Virus record (IMG/VR): IMGVR_UViG_3300045996_001423
Coordinates: 1-57,208 of that record
Source of the DNA: a virus
Strand: one strand, 5' to 3'
DNA length: 57,208 nucleotides
Each line of letters starts with the position of its first letter. Position 1 is the first letter of the stretch. Both the position numbers and the translations under genes were made by a program. A model generated the notes under the pieces. The model made no database searches. It was given only the letters and a program-made list of their open reading frames with translations, and had not been told where the DNA came from. Below, piece after piece: positions 24,346 to 31,638 of this stretch.

Positions 24346-24430
24346 AGACTTGCGGTTTGGCATGTGGGTAGCGGTGGCTGCGTGGTTATTCTTTGCTGGG
24401 GTGTACGTATATCAGGAGGTGACGAGGTGA
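24338..24430 (+). CDS. Small membrane protein, 30 aa
   Basis: GTG overlapping the previous gene; one hydrophobic helix (WVAVAAWLFFAGVYVY). It carries the strong ribosome site (AGGAGGTGACGAG) for the next gene within its end. Short, so moderate. Confidence 0.5.
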   Translation: MSKDLRFGMWVAVAAWLFFAGVYVYQEVTR

Positions 24431-24720
24431 AAGAAAAGGTAGTGATAACTCTGGTGTACATTCTGTGCTGCGTCGTTGCCTTCGGAGCACTCAACGCTGA
24501 CGCATGCGCGTTTCTAAACACGCTTGAAATAAAGTACCCCACCGTTCGGAGTACCGAAGCAGAGTGGAATGAGAGTGTAAGGGAAGGGCAGTTTGTGTCT
24601 GGGTTCATATCCTCTCTTGGCCCCATTGGACTGGTAATCTCGTTCCTCGGTACCTACGGGTTCATGCACGGCTTCTCCTACGAAAAGTGCCAGTGCCAAG
24701 TGGAGTTCGCTGAGAAATGA
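24427..24720 (+). CDS. Two-helix membrane protein, 97 aa
   Basis: GTG 24427 with AGGAGGTGACGAG directly upstream. Hydrophobic helices at the N-terminus (VVITLVYILCCVVAFGAL) and near residue 62 (ISSLGPIGLVISFLGTYGF) flank an exposed domain. Topology suggests the loop faces the periplasm. Function unknown. Confidence 0.65.
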   Translation: MKEKVVITLVYILCCVVAFGALNADACAFLNTLEIKYPTVRSTEAEWNESVREGQFVSGFISSLGPIGLVISFLGTYGFMHGFSYEKCQCQVEFAEK

Positions 24721-24992
24721 GTCAGATGTCGCTATTTCAGGAAGAAGAGGTGATGGACATTGTTGCCTCTCTAATCGACGCCATGGGCCACTCCGGTGTT
24801 CTAGACGAAATGCAAAGCCGCTTCTACGCCCACGGTCGGTGCTTGTCTCTACTTGAGAAGTTAAGAAGTCACCCACTGTTTCGGGCGGCGGAACAGAGAA
24901 GGCGCAACAAGTTCTGGGCTAACGCGGAAAAGGCGGCGAAGAGGGTAGAGGAGTGGCCGGACTGGAAGAAGGGAACGAAGAAGAGTAGATGA
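24717..24992 (+). CDS. Hypothetical helical protein, 91 aa
   Basis: ATG overlaps the previous stop (ATGA). All-helical with a very basic C-terminus (WANAEKAAKRVEEWPDWKKG). No family recognised. Confidence 0.6.
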   Translation: MSQMSLFQEEEVMDIVASLIDAMGHSGVLDEMQSRFYAHGRCLSLLEKLRSHPLFRAAEQRRRNKFWANAEKAAKRVEEWPDWKKGTKKSR

Positions 24993-25453
24993 GCGACAAC
25001 AAACAATACTACATATATCTGTGCGGCCCGATCACAGGCCTGTCCTACGAGGAATGCGTGGCGTACTACACGGCTGTTGGGGAACTGCTGCCATCGTGGT
25101 TAACTCCGATCAGCCCGATGAGAGGGAAGGGCTACCTAAAAGGCGAGGCAAACCTGACAGACAACTACAACGGAACCACCCTCAGTACAGGTCAGGCAAT
25201 TGTTGCCAGAGACTTCAACGACGTACGCCGCGCAGATGTCATCTTAGCAAACTTTATTGGGGCAAAGAGAGTTTCCATAGGCAGCGTCTTTGAGCTTGCA
25301 TGGGCTTACGAGATGCAGAAACCTGTTGTGCTCGCTATGGAGGATGGTAACGTACACGACCACGCCTTTGTACGCCAGGCCTGCGCCTTCCGAACCAAAA
25401 GCCTGGAAGAGGCTGTTGACGTAGCGAAACACGTTGTGAGTACAGGGCTGTGA
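24989..25453 (+). CDS. DUF4406/nucleoside 2-deoxyribosyltransferase-like protein
   Basis: 154 residues from ATG. The N-terminal IYLCGPITGLSYEE is the signature of the DUF4406/nucleoside deoxyribosyltransferase fold, with RADVILANFIGAKRVSIGSVFELAWAYE supplying the conserved acidic catalytic region (G-S-x-F-E). Known relatives act on nucleosides or nucleotides. Adjacency to thyX suggests a role in deoxynucleotide metabolism. Exact reaction unknown. Confidence 0.75.
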   Translation: MSDNKQYYIYLCGPITGLSYEECVAYYTAVGELLPSWLTPISPMRGKGYLKGEANLTDNYNGTTLSTGQAIVARDFNDVRRADVILANFIGAKRVSIGSVFELAWAYEMQKPVVLAMEDGNVHDHAFVRQACAFRTKSLEEAVDVAKHVVSTGL

Positions 25454-27375
25454 GTAAAGAAGTTAAGGCAGAACTGCTGCTCGCCTCCCACAATTCTTGG
25501 ACGGGAGACACACTCTATAGCTGGAAGCTGACCTTCCCGAGGATAATACTTTCGGAAATTAACACGCATCGGATGGCTTGCCTTTCTGGAGACACTGAAC
25601 TGTTTTTCGACCATCCAAGTGGGCAGACTGGTTCAGGGTATCGACGGCTGTACACTATAACCGCCAAGAACTTTTACGAGAAATGGCACAACGGGTCAGC
25701 GCCCAGAAGAAACAAGCCACGCGGTGGGAAGTACAACATTGACAACGTTGACCCTAACCGCGAATACACGGCGAAAGAGCTGTCAGCAACTACTGGTGCC
25801 CGAAGAGAGAACCTAAACACGCTGGTGAAACAAGGGAAGCTCAAAGGTGAGCAAAGAGACTTCTCAGCTCGCAGAAGATTCGGCATAACCTACATCAAAG
25901 GCGTTGACTTCATAGAATACGTCACTGATCAAGTAGGTGTGAACAAACAGAGTGCTCGCGGTCGTCTGTCTCGAATGAGAATAAGACAGCTAAATGAGCA
26001 GACAACGGAGTACCAGAACAGCACGGTCAAGGATTGCTTTTACTCTGGAAAAAAGGAATGCTTTCTGGTGATGACAGACGCAGGGTCTTCTATTAAGGCA
26101 TCCGGCGACCATAGAGTGCTAACGGATTCTGGATGGAAAAGTATTTCGGAGCTAGTTCCTTTTACAGACAAACTAGCTGGGCGTTTTTGTTCCGAGGAAC
26201 CTCCTAGAAAGCAACCTAGAAAGGTCAACGGCGTTTGGAAATGCCAATGGAACCGGGGCGTGAAACCCGGTCTCCTAAAAGCTCAGGACGGAAAGTGCTA
26301 TTTCTGCCCTACTCCAGTGAACGAGGCGGACCATGTGCACCATAAGAAACCTGTCTGGACTCACCCCGATTTGATGTGTGATATTAGTAACTGTTGCGTC
26401 GTATGTCCCCCGTGCCATAAAGACCAGCACAAAGTTCAAGGCTGGCAAAAAGGTGTTCCACTACGAGTTCGCTGGGAAACCGTAACAGGTGTCATCAGTG
26501 CTGGGTTTGAGGACACGTACGACTTTGAAATATCCGGGGAATTCCCAAACTTTGTAGCGAACGGTCTTGTGGTACACAACAGCCGTAACACCTCGTCCAG
26601 CCGCGCCATACCGGGCAGGAAACTTCGCAAAGCTGTGCTGAACGATCCGTTTATTCCTTCACACATTGGTGAGTTGCAATCCGGTATGCAGGCGGGGGAT
26701 GAACTGTCAGGCTGGAAACGGTGGGCGGCGAAGAAACTGTGGTCTATGCCACGCTATGTTTGTGCGGCGTCGGCGTGGGGAATGGAGAAGCTGGGAGTTC
26801 ACAAGCAGGTATCAAACCGGCTAATAGAGCCGTGGATGTGGTGCGAGCAGATTTTCTCTGCCACTGAGGTGGAGAACTTCTTCTGGCTGCGTGATCACCG
26901 TATGGCCGAGCCACACTTTGCCTCCCTTGCCAATCAGATGCACGAGCAGGCCGACAAGGTAAAGTGGTTGGTAAATGCGAGAGGGCACGGGGAGTACTGG
27001 CGGCAGGAATTTGGGTGGAACGGAGGTGTGGTACAGAACCTCCTACCGGGCTACTGGCATCTCCCGTTCATTGACGACGAAGACGGTAACGAAACTGAAA
27101 CACTGAAGAAGGTGTCGGCGGCGAGATGCGCAAGGGTGAGCTACTTGCTCCCGGAGAACGGAAAGAAGTCTACAATCGAACGGGATGTTGAATTATTCAA
27201 CAGGCTGGCGGTGAGAGAAGAAGGAAACAACGACCCGAGGCATTTAAGTCCTCTTGAGCACGTAGCTTTGGCCGTTCACTATAAAGGATTTATTGGGAAT
27301 TTCAAGGGGTTCAAGCAGTTCCGAAAGGAAGTGCCGAACGAGGCTGGACCTAGTACTGCGGTTCTAGACCGTTAA
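25450..27375 (+). CDS. thyX: Flavin-dependent thymidylate synthase ThyX containing an intein
   Basis: 641 residues from GTG. Residues 1-43 and 378-641 are the ThyX extein (307 aa), and residues 44-377 are an intein. After splicing the site reads INTHRMA-SRNTSSSRAIP, corresponding to the ThyX motif RHRxxSxNxxSxR that binds FAD and dUMP. The C-terminal extein ends with the typical domain (DPRHLSPLEHVALAV and the GFKQFRKEVPNE region). ThyX methylates dUMP using FAD, NADPH and methylene-THF. This gene completes the dTTP branch with NrdJ and dCMP deaminase. Confidence 0.93.
   Translation: MSKEVKAELLLASHNSWTGDTLYSWKLTFPRIILSEINTHRMACLSGDTELFFDHPSGQTGSGYRRLYTITAKNFYEKWHNGSAPRRNKPRGGKYNIDNVDPNREYTAKELSATTGARRENLNTLVKQGKLKGEQRDFSARRRFGITYIKGVDFIEYVTDQVGVNKQSARGRLSRMRIRQLNEQTTEYQNSTVKDCFYSGKKECFLVMTDAGSSIKASGDHRVLTDSGWKSISELVPFTDKLAGRFCSEEPPRKQPRKVNGVWKCQWNRGVKPGLLKAQDGKCYFCPTPVNEADHVHHKKPVWTHPDLMCDISNCCVVCPPCHKDQHKVQGWQKGVPLRVRWETVTGVISAGFEDTYDFEISGEFPNFVANGLVVHNSRNTSSSRAIPGRKLRKAVLNDPFIPSHIGELQSGMQAGDELSGWKRWAAKKLWSMPRYVCAASAWGMEKLGVHKQVSNRLIEPWMWCEQIFSATEVENFFWLRDHRMAEPHFASLANQMHEQADKVKWLVNARGHGEYWRQEFGWNGGVVQNLLPGYWHLPFIDDEDGNETETLKKVSAARCARVSYLLPENGKKSTIERDVELFNRLAVREEGNNDPRHLSPLEHVALAVHYKGFIGNFKGFKQFRKEVPNEAGPSTAVLDR
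25579..26580 (+). mobile_element. Intein with HNH homing endonuclease domain in ThyX
   Basis: 334 residues inserted between Ala43 and Ser of the extein. Block A is CLSGDTEL (Cys1), block B is IKASGDHRVLT, and the C-terminal blocks read DFEISGEFPNFVANGLVVHN, ending in HN before Ser(+1). The middle has a helix-turn-helix-like segment (YTAKELSATTGARRENLNT), probably DNA recognition. It also has an HNH nuclease: CYFC, ADHVHHKKP, CCVVCPPCHKDQH. Both splicing and nuclease parts look intact, so it may be active and mobile. Confidence 0.93.
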
Positions 27376-27422
27376 TAGGTCTATACAACAAGAGCCTGAG
27401 AATGTTAAAGTTGAGGGACTGA

Positions 27423-27629
27423 ATGACCCTTGACACAGTGATTAAGTGGTTAAGAGAACAACGCGAAGAACTGGACAAAACCATCAAGGCGCTTGAGCAC
27501 TACAAAGGCGTCGAGCAGGACACTCGGGAGAAGGTTAAGGATCTTTTAACTTCTCCCAGATCCGACACAAGAAGTGCCTCCATGAAGCGGGCATGGGAGC
27601 GTCGGCGGTTGGACCCCGACAAGGGTTAG
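27423..27629 (+). CDS. Hypothetical helical protein, 68 aa
   Basis: ATG with GAGGGA upstream; 47 bases after thyX. A coiled-coil N-terminus (WLREQREELDKTIKALEHY) and a basic C-terminus (SMKRAWERRRLD). It is the last plus-strand gene of the early block and overlaps the minus-strand endolysin end by four bases. Confidence 0.6.
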   Translation: MTLDTVIKWLREQREELDKTIKALEHYKGVEQDTREKVKDLLTSPRSDTRSASMKRAWERRRLDPDKG

Positions 27630-27985
27630 CCGTTCCACCTCGCCCGCTTTTTCCTCACGTCCACGTGGACGAACCCATTCCTCTTGTAGAACCCCACCCC
27701 GTTAAACCTTCCAAAGTTCTCGACAAGATCTCTTAGCTCTTCGACAGATGCTCCGGGTATGCGGATGTCCGCCGCCATACCCTTAGTATGGAAGCTTTCC
27801 TTTACCCCTCCCACAGCCTTGTTGTGCTTTGAGCAGCGACAACCAGACAGGATTACGACCGGCCTGTCCACGTAATCGCGGAACCATTGCATTGTAATGA
27901 TGAGGGCGGGGTTCACCTCATCGAACCCACACCCACACTTGCAAGCAAATTCTTTTCTATTGAAGTTCTTGCTAAGGTCTCCCAT
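27626..27985 (-). CDS. Endolysin, peptidase M15 (D-Ala-D-Ala carboxypeptidase type)
   Basis: 119 residues; ATG at 27985 is chosen because AGAGG lies five bases before it (a GTG at 27988 is an alternative). The N-terminal FNRKEFACKCGCGFDEVN and the zinc ligands H66 and D73 (SFHTKGMAADI) and H107 (FVHVDV) match the M15_3 group. It cuts peptidoglycan peptide bridges, as a lysis enzyme. The holin-like gene at 32694 is in the same transcriptional block. Confidence 0.9.
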   Translation of the reverse strand: MGDLSKNFNRKEFACKCGCGFDEVNPALIITMQWFRDYVDRPVVILSGCRCSKHNKAVGGVKESFHTKGMAADIRIPGASVEELRDLVENFGRFNGVGFYKRNGFVHVDVRKKRARWNG

Positions 27986-28230
27986 CACATCCTCTTCATA
28001 AACGCGACCATGGTGACGTGGACGCCTTGCCTCAACAGGTCTCCCTGCCTCTCTATGTGGAACTCTCCGTCCCTTTCAAAGCCACGGCTACGAGCTTCTT
28101 CCAGCCATGTGGCTTTTAGGTCCGACGCTATGTCCTGAGGGGACTTCTCTACCTGGACCTTGTCTTCGAGGAAGAGGCGAAGCTCTCCCATGAGCAGCCC
28201 CTTCCTACCTTTCTGTACTGTGAACATCAT
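27985..28230 (-). CDS. Hypothetical protein, 81 aa
   Basis: The start ATG 28230 overlaps the previous stop as ATGATG; an in-frame start at 28347 would overlap that gene entirely and is rejected. The product is alpha/beta with a mixed-charge middle and a Val/Met-rich end (GVHVTMVAFMKRM). No family recognised. Confidence 0.55.
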   Translation of the reverse strand: MMFTVQKGRKGLLMGELRLFLEDKVQVEKSPQDIASDLKATWLEEARSRGFERDGEFHIERQGDLLRQGVHVTMVAFMKRM

Positions 28231-28427
28231 TTGTGTTGATCGAGTAAACTCTTTGCTGTCGTGAAGTCTTTCGGAAGTTGGGCTATTGGGAGGAGCGGGC
28301 TGGTAACTTGCCACGAGTCTTTGCAGCCTCGACAGCACAGCCGCCACTCACCTGTCTTTGGTCTCATTACAAGTACAATTGATCCGCCACAATCGGTGTG
28401 CTCCTGTTCGTAGTAGGCGTCAGTCAT
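28227..28427 (-). CDS. Small zinc-ribbon-like protein, 66 aa
   Basis: Starts at ATG 28427 within the end of the Cys-rich gene (ATGACTGA overlap). It has cysteines at DCGGSIVLV and LCCRGC, a likely zinc ribbon. Function unknown. Confidence 0.55.
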   Translation of the reverse strand: MTDAYYEQEHTDCGGSIVLVMRPKTGEWRLCCRGCKDSWQVTSPLLPIAQLPKDFTTAKSLLDQHK

Positions 28428-28569
28428 TGTCTTCACACCTGCAACCACCAAACAATGCGCTGTTGCACTTGCACCAGCCGCAGCGAATACACGTGTAGCA
28501 GAACGGACATTGCTGCTTTCCCGGTCTGACTATTTGTAGTTCTTCTTTCTTACAACACTCACACTTCAT
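28420..28569 (-). CDS. Very cysteine-rich protein, 49 aa
   Basis: ATG 28569 overlaps the stop of the HNH gene (ATGA). The product has about a dozen Cys: MKCECCKK, CPFCYTCIRCGWCKC, CRC. Such density suggests two or more zinc (or other metal) sites, like a RING- or treble-clef-type mini-domain. No family recognised. Confidence 0.6.
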   Translation of the reverse strand: MKCECCKKEELQIVRPGKQQCPFCYTCIRCGWCKCNSALFGGCRCEDND

Positions 28570-29225
28570 GGTTCGCCTCGAAGACCGCCTGACCGTTTCA
28601 CATTACTCAGTAGATCTGTTGTCAAGGTGTTCTGATGCTTGTCTGCGTAATATCGCAGCGTGTCCTTGCGCACACCCAAGCTTCTTGCGGCGTCGGTTAG
28701 CGCCACTCTGTCACCGTCCAACAATATGAACCGGGTGTTCTTTCGGTTGTTCTGTTGCTCTTTTCGTGTCGCCCATCGGCAGTTTCCGGGGTCGTAGTGG
28801 CCGTTGTTATCTACGCGCTCAATCGAATGCCCGCGAGACGGGCGCAAACCCATGTCTTCTAAAAACGCCTCAAACGACTCCTTCCACCTGTCGCAGACAG
28901 TGATACCTCTTCCACCGTAATCCTTGTAGCGTGAATCTGAATGACTGAGACACCTGCTGCGCATGTTCAACCATGACCTAAAGGTTGGTGTCAGGTTGTT
29001 TGTCTTCGCGTGCCCGTGACGCGTCCGCTGGTTAGTTGTTGAGCACGACTTACACTGAGTTGAGTGACCATTTCTGAGCGCCACACCTTTCACAACACCG
29101 TACCGGCCACACGAACAGATACAGTTCCAGCTAACGCCGTTATTATCACTGGACGCGATGTCCACCACTGTCCATTGACCGCAGATCTTCCCTGTCATGT
29201 CCCGAAAGTTTGATGTCCTTGCCAC
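28566..29225 (-). CDS. Free-standing HNH endonuclease
   Basis: 219 residues from GTG 29225, 12 bases after AAGAGG. The start ARTSNFRDMTGKICGQWTVV is the common N-terminus of phage HNH homing nucleases (often DLTGQRFGRWTV). Two Cys pairs (CICSC, CKSC) are followed by SWLNMRSRCLSHSDSRYKDYGGRGI and SIERVDNNGHYDPGNCRWAT, the HNH catalytic core. A C-terminal HTH (ALTDAARSLGVRKDTLRYY) would bind DNA. It lies next to the methyltransferase gene. Confidence 0.88.
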   Translation of the reverse strand: MARTSNFRDMTGKICGQWTVVDIASSDNNGVSWNCICSCGRYGVVKGVALRNGHSTQCKSCSTTNQRTRHGHAKTNNLTPTFRSWLNMRSRCLSHSDSRYKDYGGRGITVCDRWKESFEAFLEDMGLRPSRGHSIERVDNNGHYDPGNCRWATRKEQQNNRKNTRFILLDGDRVALTDAARSLGVRKDTLRYYADKHQNTLTTDLLSNVKRSGGLRGEP

Positions 29226-29248
29226 AGTATTACGCTGCCTCTTGTGTG

Positions 29249-30215
29249 TCAAGCGATTCCTGCTGAGCGAACAAGTGTGACAAATGCGTAAGCAGCCTGC
29301 AGCGGTACAACTCCATTTCCTCCGCACATAAGCTGTTCGTTACGATATTCGTCCACATCGCAGGCCACCCCATCAGCCAGCAGACGAACGCCGGATTTAA
29401 CCGCTGGCGCGAGGTCCGGTCTTTCGGTGAGAGTTTCTGCCCACTTGGAAAGTTCTCCGGGTCCGTAAGTATAGACGGGAAGCCCTGTTCTACCTGCCAG
29501 TCCAGCATGTCCATGCGGCTCTTGCCGTCCTTCCTTGTAACCGCTGGACCACTGCCTTTCCAGATCCTTGCGGCTGGTGTAGACCACGCATTCTTCTTGA
29601 TCCACTCTTCCACTTGGTCCTGCAACTTGATTCGGGGGTTCTCCACCCCCGGTCTCTCCAGTGGCTGCGTTCCTCCGGTCGGGGTTCTCGGCGTACGCCA
29701 AAATGAAGAGTCTGTATCTCTCATGGTTCGCGCCCGTTTCGTTCGCTGTGAACAGGCCCGCCCTAACGCCGTAACCCATTGATCGAAGCTCATCCCGTAC
29801 TTCTCGAAATCCGAGTCGAAGATGTCCCCGAACGTTTTCGAAGAAACAGATCTGCGGCTTGATCTCCTTGACTCTTTCAGCAATGTGGGGCCAGACGTGG
29901 CGGGGGTCTGCGGTGCCGAGTTGTTTACCCGCAACTGAAAACGGCTGGCAGGGGTAACCTCCAGTGACTGAATCCACGAAGCCACACCATGGCTTACCGT
30001 CGAAGGTTTTAACGTCAGACCAGACAGGTGCTTTATCCAAGGCCGCGCTTTCCATCCCTCGCCACGAGGAGGGCCGCAGCGTAGGCTTCCCGTTCGACGT
30101 TACACACAGTTCGTACCCTCCCCACTCCGAGGTACTCGCAGCCGAGTCGGAATCCCTCATCGAGCATTCCTGTTCCTGTGCAGAAGCTAATGTTATTGAT
30201 GGTAGGTAAAGCCAC
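29249..30215 (-). pseudogene. dcm: Cytosine-5 DNA methyltransferase with internal frame break
   Basis: Starts at GTG 30215 (MALPTINNISFCTGTGMLDE), with SAM motif I SFCTGTG. The frame runs to VREAYAAALLVAR-like sequence and then meets a stop. After one skipped base at a GGG run (30056-30058) the second frame continues with GGYPCQPFSVAGKQLG (catalytic Cys in PCQ), FENVRGHLRL (motif VI), GANHERYRLFILAY (motif VIII) and GNGVVPLQAAYAF (motif X). So all motifs are present but in two frames. It would methylate cytosine C5. The break could be a real mutation, a sequencing error or +1 recoding. Confidence 0.8.
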
Positions 30216-30217
30216 AC

Positions 30218-30673
30218 TCAGTTTTTTGTCTCCTTTGGTACCCAACGGACTTCCACTCCACCCTTTTGTAAAATGTCTGCTGCCATTGAAAAGTCGTACC
30301 GGGGGTCGTTCTTGCGTTCTTCATACCGATCCTGGTCGCAGTAGAGAACGGCAATCCCAGCCTCGCTGATACACGACGCACAGTTAGCACATGGATACCA
30401 GTTCAGGTACATTACCGCGCCTTCCGTGGGATAACCTCTTCGGGCAGCTTTGCAGAGAACACGCTTTTCTGCGTGGTTAATCCAGTTATACTTGTCTGGG
30501 CGGCTGGTGTTTTCCTTTGTGGGGTCCACACCAGGAGGCAGCATGTTTGCGGCCATCACCACACTTTGGGTGCCGTTATCTACAGCGCACACGGTTTGGG
30601 TGTCCGGGTCGTCGCTATCGTCTTCTCTCAGGAGGAGGGCCTCGTATAGAGTTTGGTTAAACGGATGGTTCAT
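30218..30673 (-). CDS. dCMP/cytidine deaminase (zinc-dependent)
   Basis: 151 residues from ATG with AGAAGG upstream; an in-frame start at 30709 is not supported. Zinc motifs H67-A-E69 (WINHAEKRVLCKAARRG) and P94-C95-x2-C98 (YPCANCASC) are complete. The enzyme probably converts dCMP to dUMP for ThyX, though a cytidine or other deaminase is possible. It is two bases upstream of the methyltransferase start in the same operon. Confidence 0.88.
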   Translation of the reverse strand: MNHPFNQTLYEALLLREDDSDDPDTQTVCAVDNGTQSVVMAANMLPPGVDPTKENTSRPDKYNWINHAEKRVLCKAARRGYPTEGAVMYLNWYPCANCASCISEAGIAVLYCDQDRYEERKNDPRYDFSMAADILQKGGVEVRWVPKETKN

Positions 30674-30839
30674 CCTTCTTCTTTCTGCCGAACAACTTCT
30701 TAAACCCACTCGCTACTTTGCCCGCTACGAACTTGGCTCCGTCCTTAATCTCTTCGTAGCCTTCTCTGTTGCCTGTGTCGAACAGAGGCTTTCTGTTGCT
30801 CCTGAAGTGGCGGGGGTAGTCCTTCCAGTCATTACTCAT
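30657..30839 (-). CDS. Small basic protein, 60 aa
   Basis: ATG overlaps the previous stop. Basic with a Lys/Phe-rich C-terminus (GFKKLFGRKKKDE), possibly DNA- or membrane-binding. No family recognised. Confidence 0.55.
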   Translation of the reverse strand: MSNDWKDYPRHFRSNRKPLFDTGNREGYEEIKDGAKFVAGKVASGFKKLFGRKKKDEPSV

Positions 30840-31027
30840 CAGTGAATTACCTCCGTCGAACCAGCCTGCTCCATTAGTTCAATCTGCTGATCTACCAGGC
30901 AGGCCATGCTGCTCACGATGGAAGGCAAATGCGCCAGTCCCGCTTCGCTGAACTCAGCCTGTTCTACTTCAACAAGCACGTCCATACCTTCCCGCTCGAC
31001 CAGAATGGTCAGGTTATATCTCTTCAC
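30839..31027 (-). CDS. Hypothetical protein, 62 aa
   Basis: GTG overlaps the kinase stop. Small alpha/beta protein (RYNLTILVEREGMDVLVEVE). No known family. Confidence 0.55.
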   Translation of the reverse strand: MKRYNLTILVEREGMDVLVEVEQAEFSEAGLAHLPSIVSSMACLVDQQIELMEQAGSTEVIH

Positions 31028-31620
31028 GCCGCCGCCTCCGTGACAGGGTTAAGGTCCGAGCAGATGAAAGCGAAGACTTGCAGAGCGTCTGCCTGCAACT
31101 GTTCCAGTGTTGTGTTGTTGATGATGGTGTAGTCGAACACAGCGTTGTCAAGCTGAGTTTCAGAGATGTGGTTAGGGTCTCTTGCAAGGTCTACGTAGCC
31201 GGGGCGGTATACCTTTATCGTGTAGCCCTTGTTGGCTTTGACAAACGCTCTCTCGTTCAGGTAGCGCATGTCGCTAATCAGCGCAAACTGCGGCTTCTCC
31301 TGCTCGATGCGGGCCTTGAGCTTGGTAACCCAATAAAAATCATTTTGCTTGCGCCGGTACTCTCCCCAGAATTGAAGGACTCTGGAGTGCTTACCGTTGG
31401 GGCATAGCGGGTCGTCCATCGGGGGGTTAGGATCTAGCGGCACGCCGAACTTGAACGCGATGGTGGACGCTCCGATTTCCTCCACTTCCCGTTTCAGTTC
31501 GTCCGCGAACGCGAAGCGTCTCACGTCGTAAATGTGGGCGTAGTGCTCGATGATGGTCTTGACAACGGTGTCCTTCCCTTGGCGAGCGCGGCTTCCCACT
31601 CCGATCAATACTGTTCTCAT
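31024..31620 (-). CDS. Deoxynucleoside monophosphate kinase-like P-loop protein
   Basis: 198 residues from ATG 31620 (a GTG two codons upstream is possible). The N-terminus has the P-loop IGVGSRARQGKDTVV at residues 6-20, followed by FAFADELKREVEE, as in phage dNMP kinases of the adenylate kinase clan (T4 gp1 type). LISDMRYLNERAFV and the ending fit the fold. It probably phosphorylates dNMPs for DNA synthesis. Adjacent to dCMP deaminase in one operon. Confidence 0.8.
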   Translation of the reverse strand: MRTVLIGVGSRARQGKDTVVKTIIEHYAHIYDVRRFAFADELKREVEEIGASTIAFKFGVPLDPNPPMDDPLCPNGKHSRVLQFWGEYRRKQNDFYWVTKLKARIEQEKPQFALISDMRYLNERAFVKANKGYTIKVYRPGYVDLARDPNHISETQLDNAVFDYTIINNTTLEQLQADALQVFAFICSDLNPVTEAAA

Positions 31621-31638
31621 TTGCACCTAATAGATGTG

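Noticed and set aside
27658-27671. 14-bp palindrome CGTCCACGTGGACG
   Set aside because: It encodes the conserved HVD part of the M15 active site; the symmetry follows from codons Val-His-Val-Asp.
29226-29252. TTGACA followed by AATACT (minus) before the HNH gene
   Set aside because: The spacer is only about 15 bases, unlike the strict 18 of the other five promoters. TTGACACAC overlapping a stop is similar, but the pair is weak.
29230-29985. Minus-strand ORF overlapping the methyltransferase (251 codons)
   Set aside because: No domain pattern; the overlapping frame has the methyltransferase motifs.
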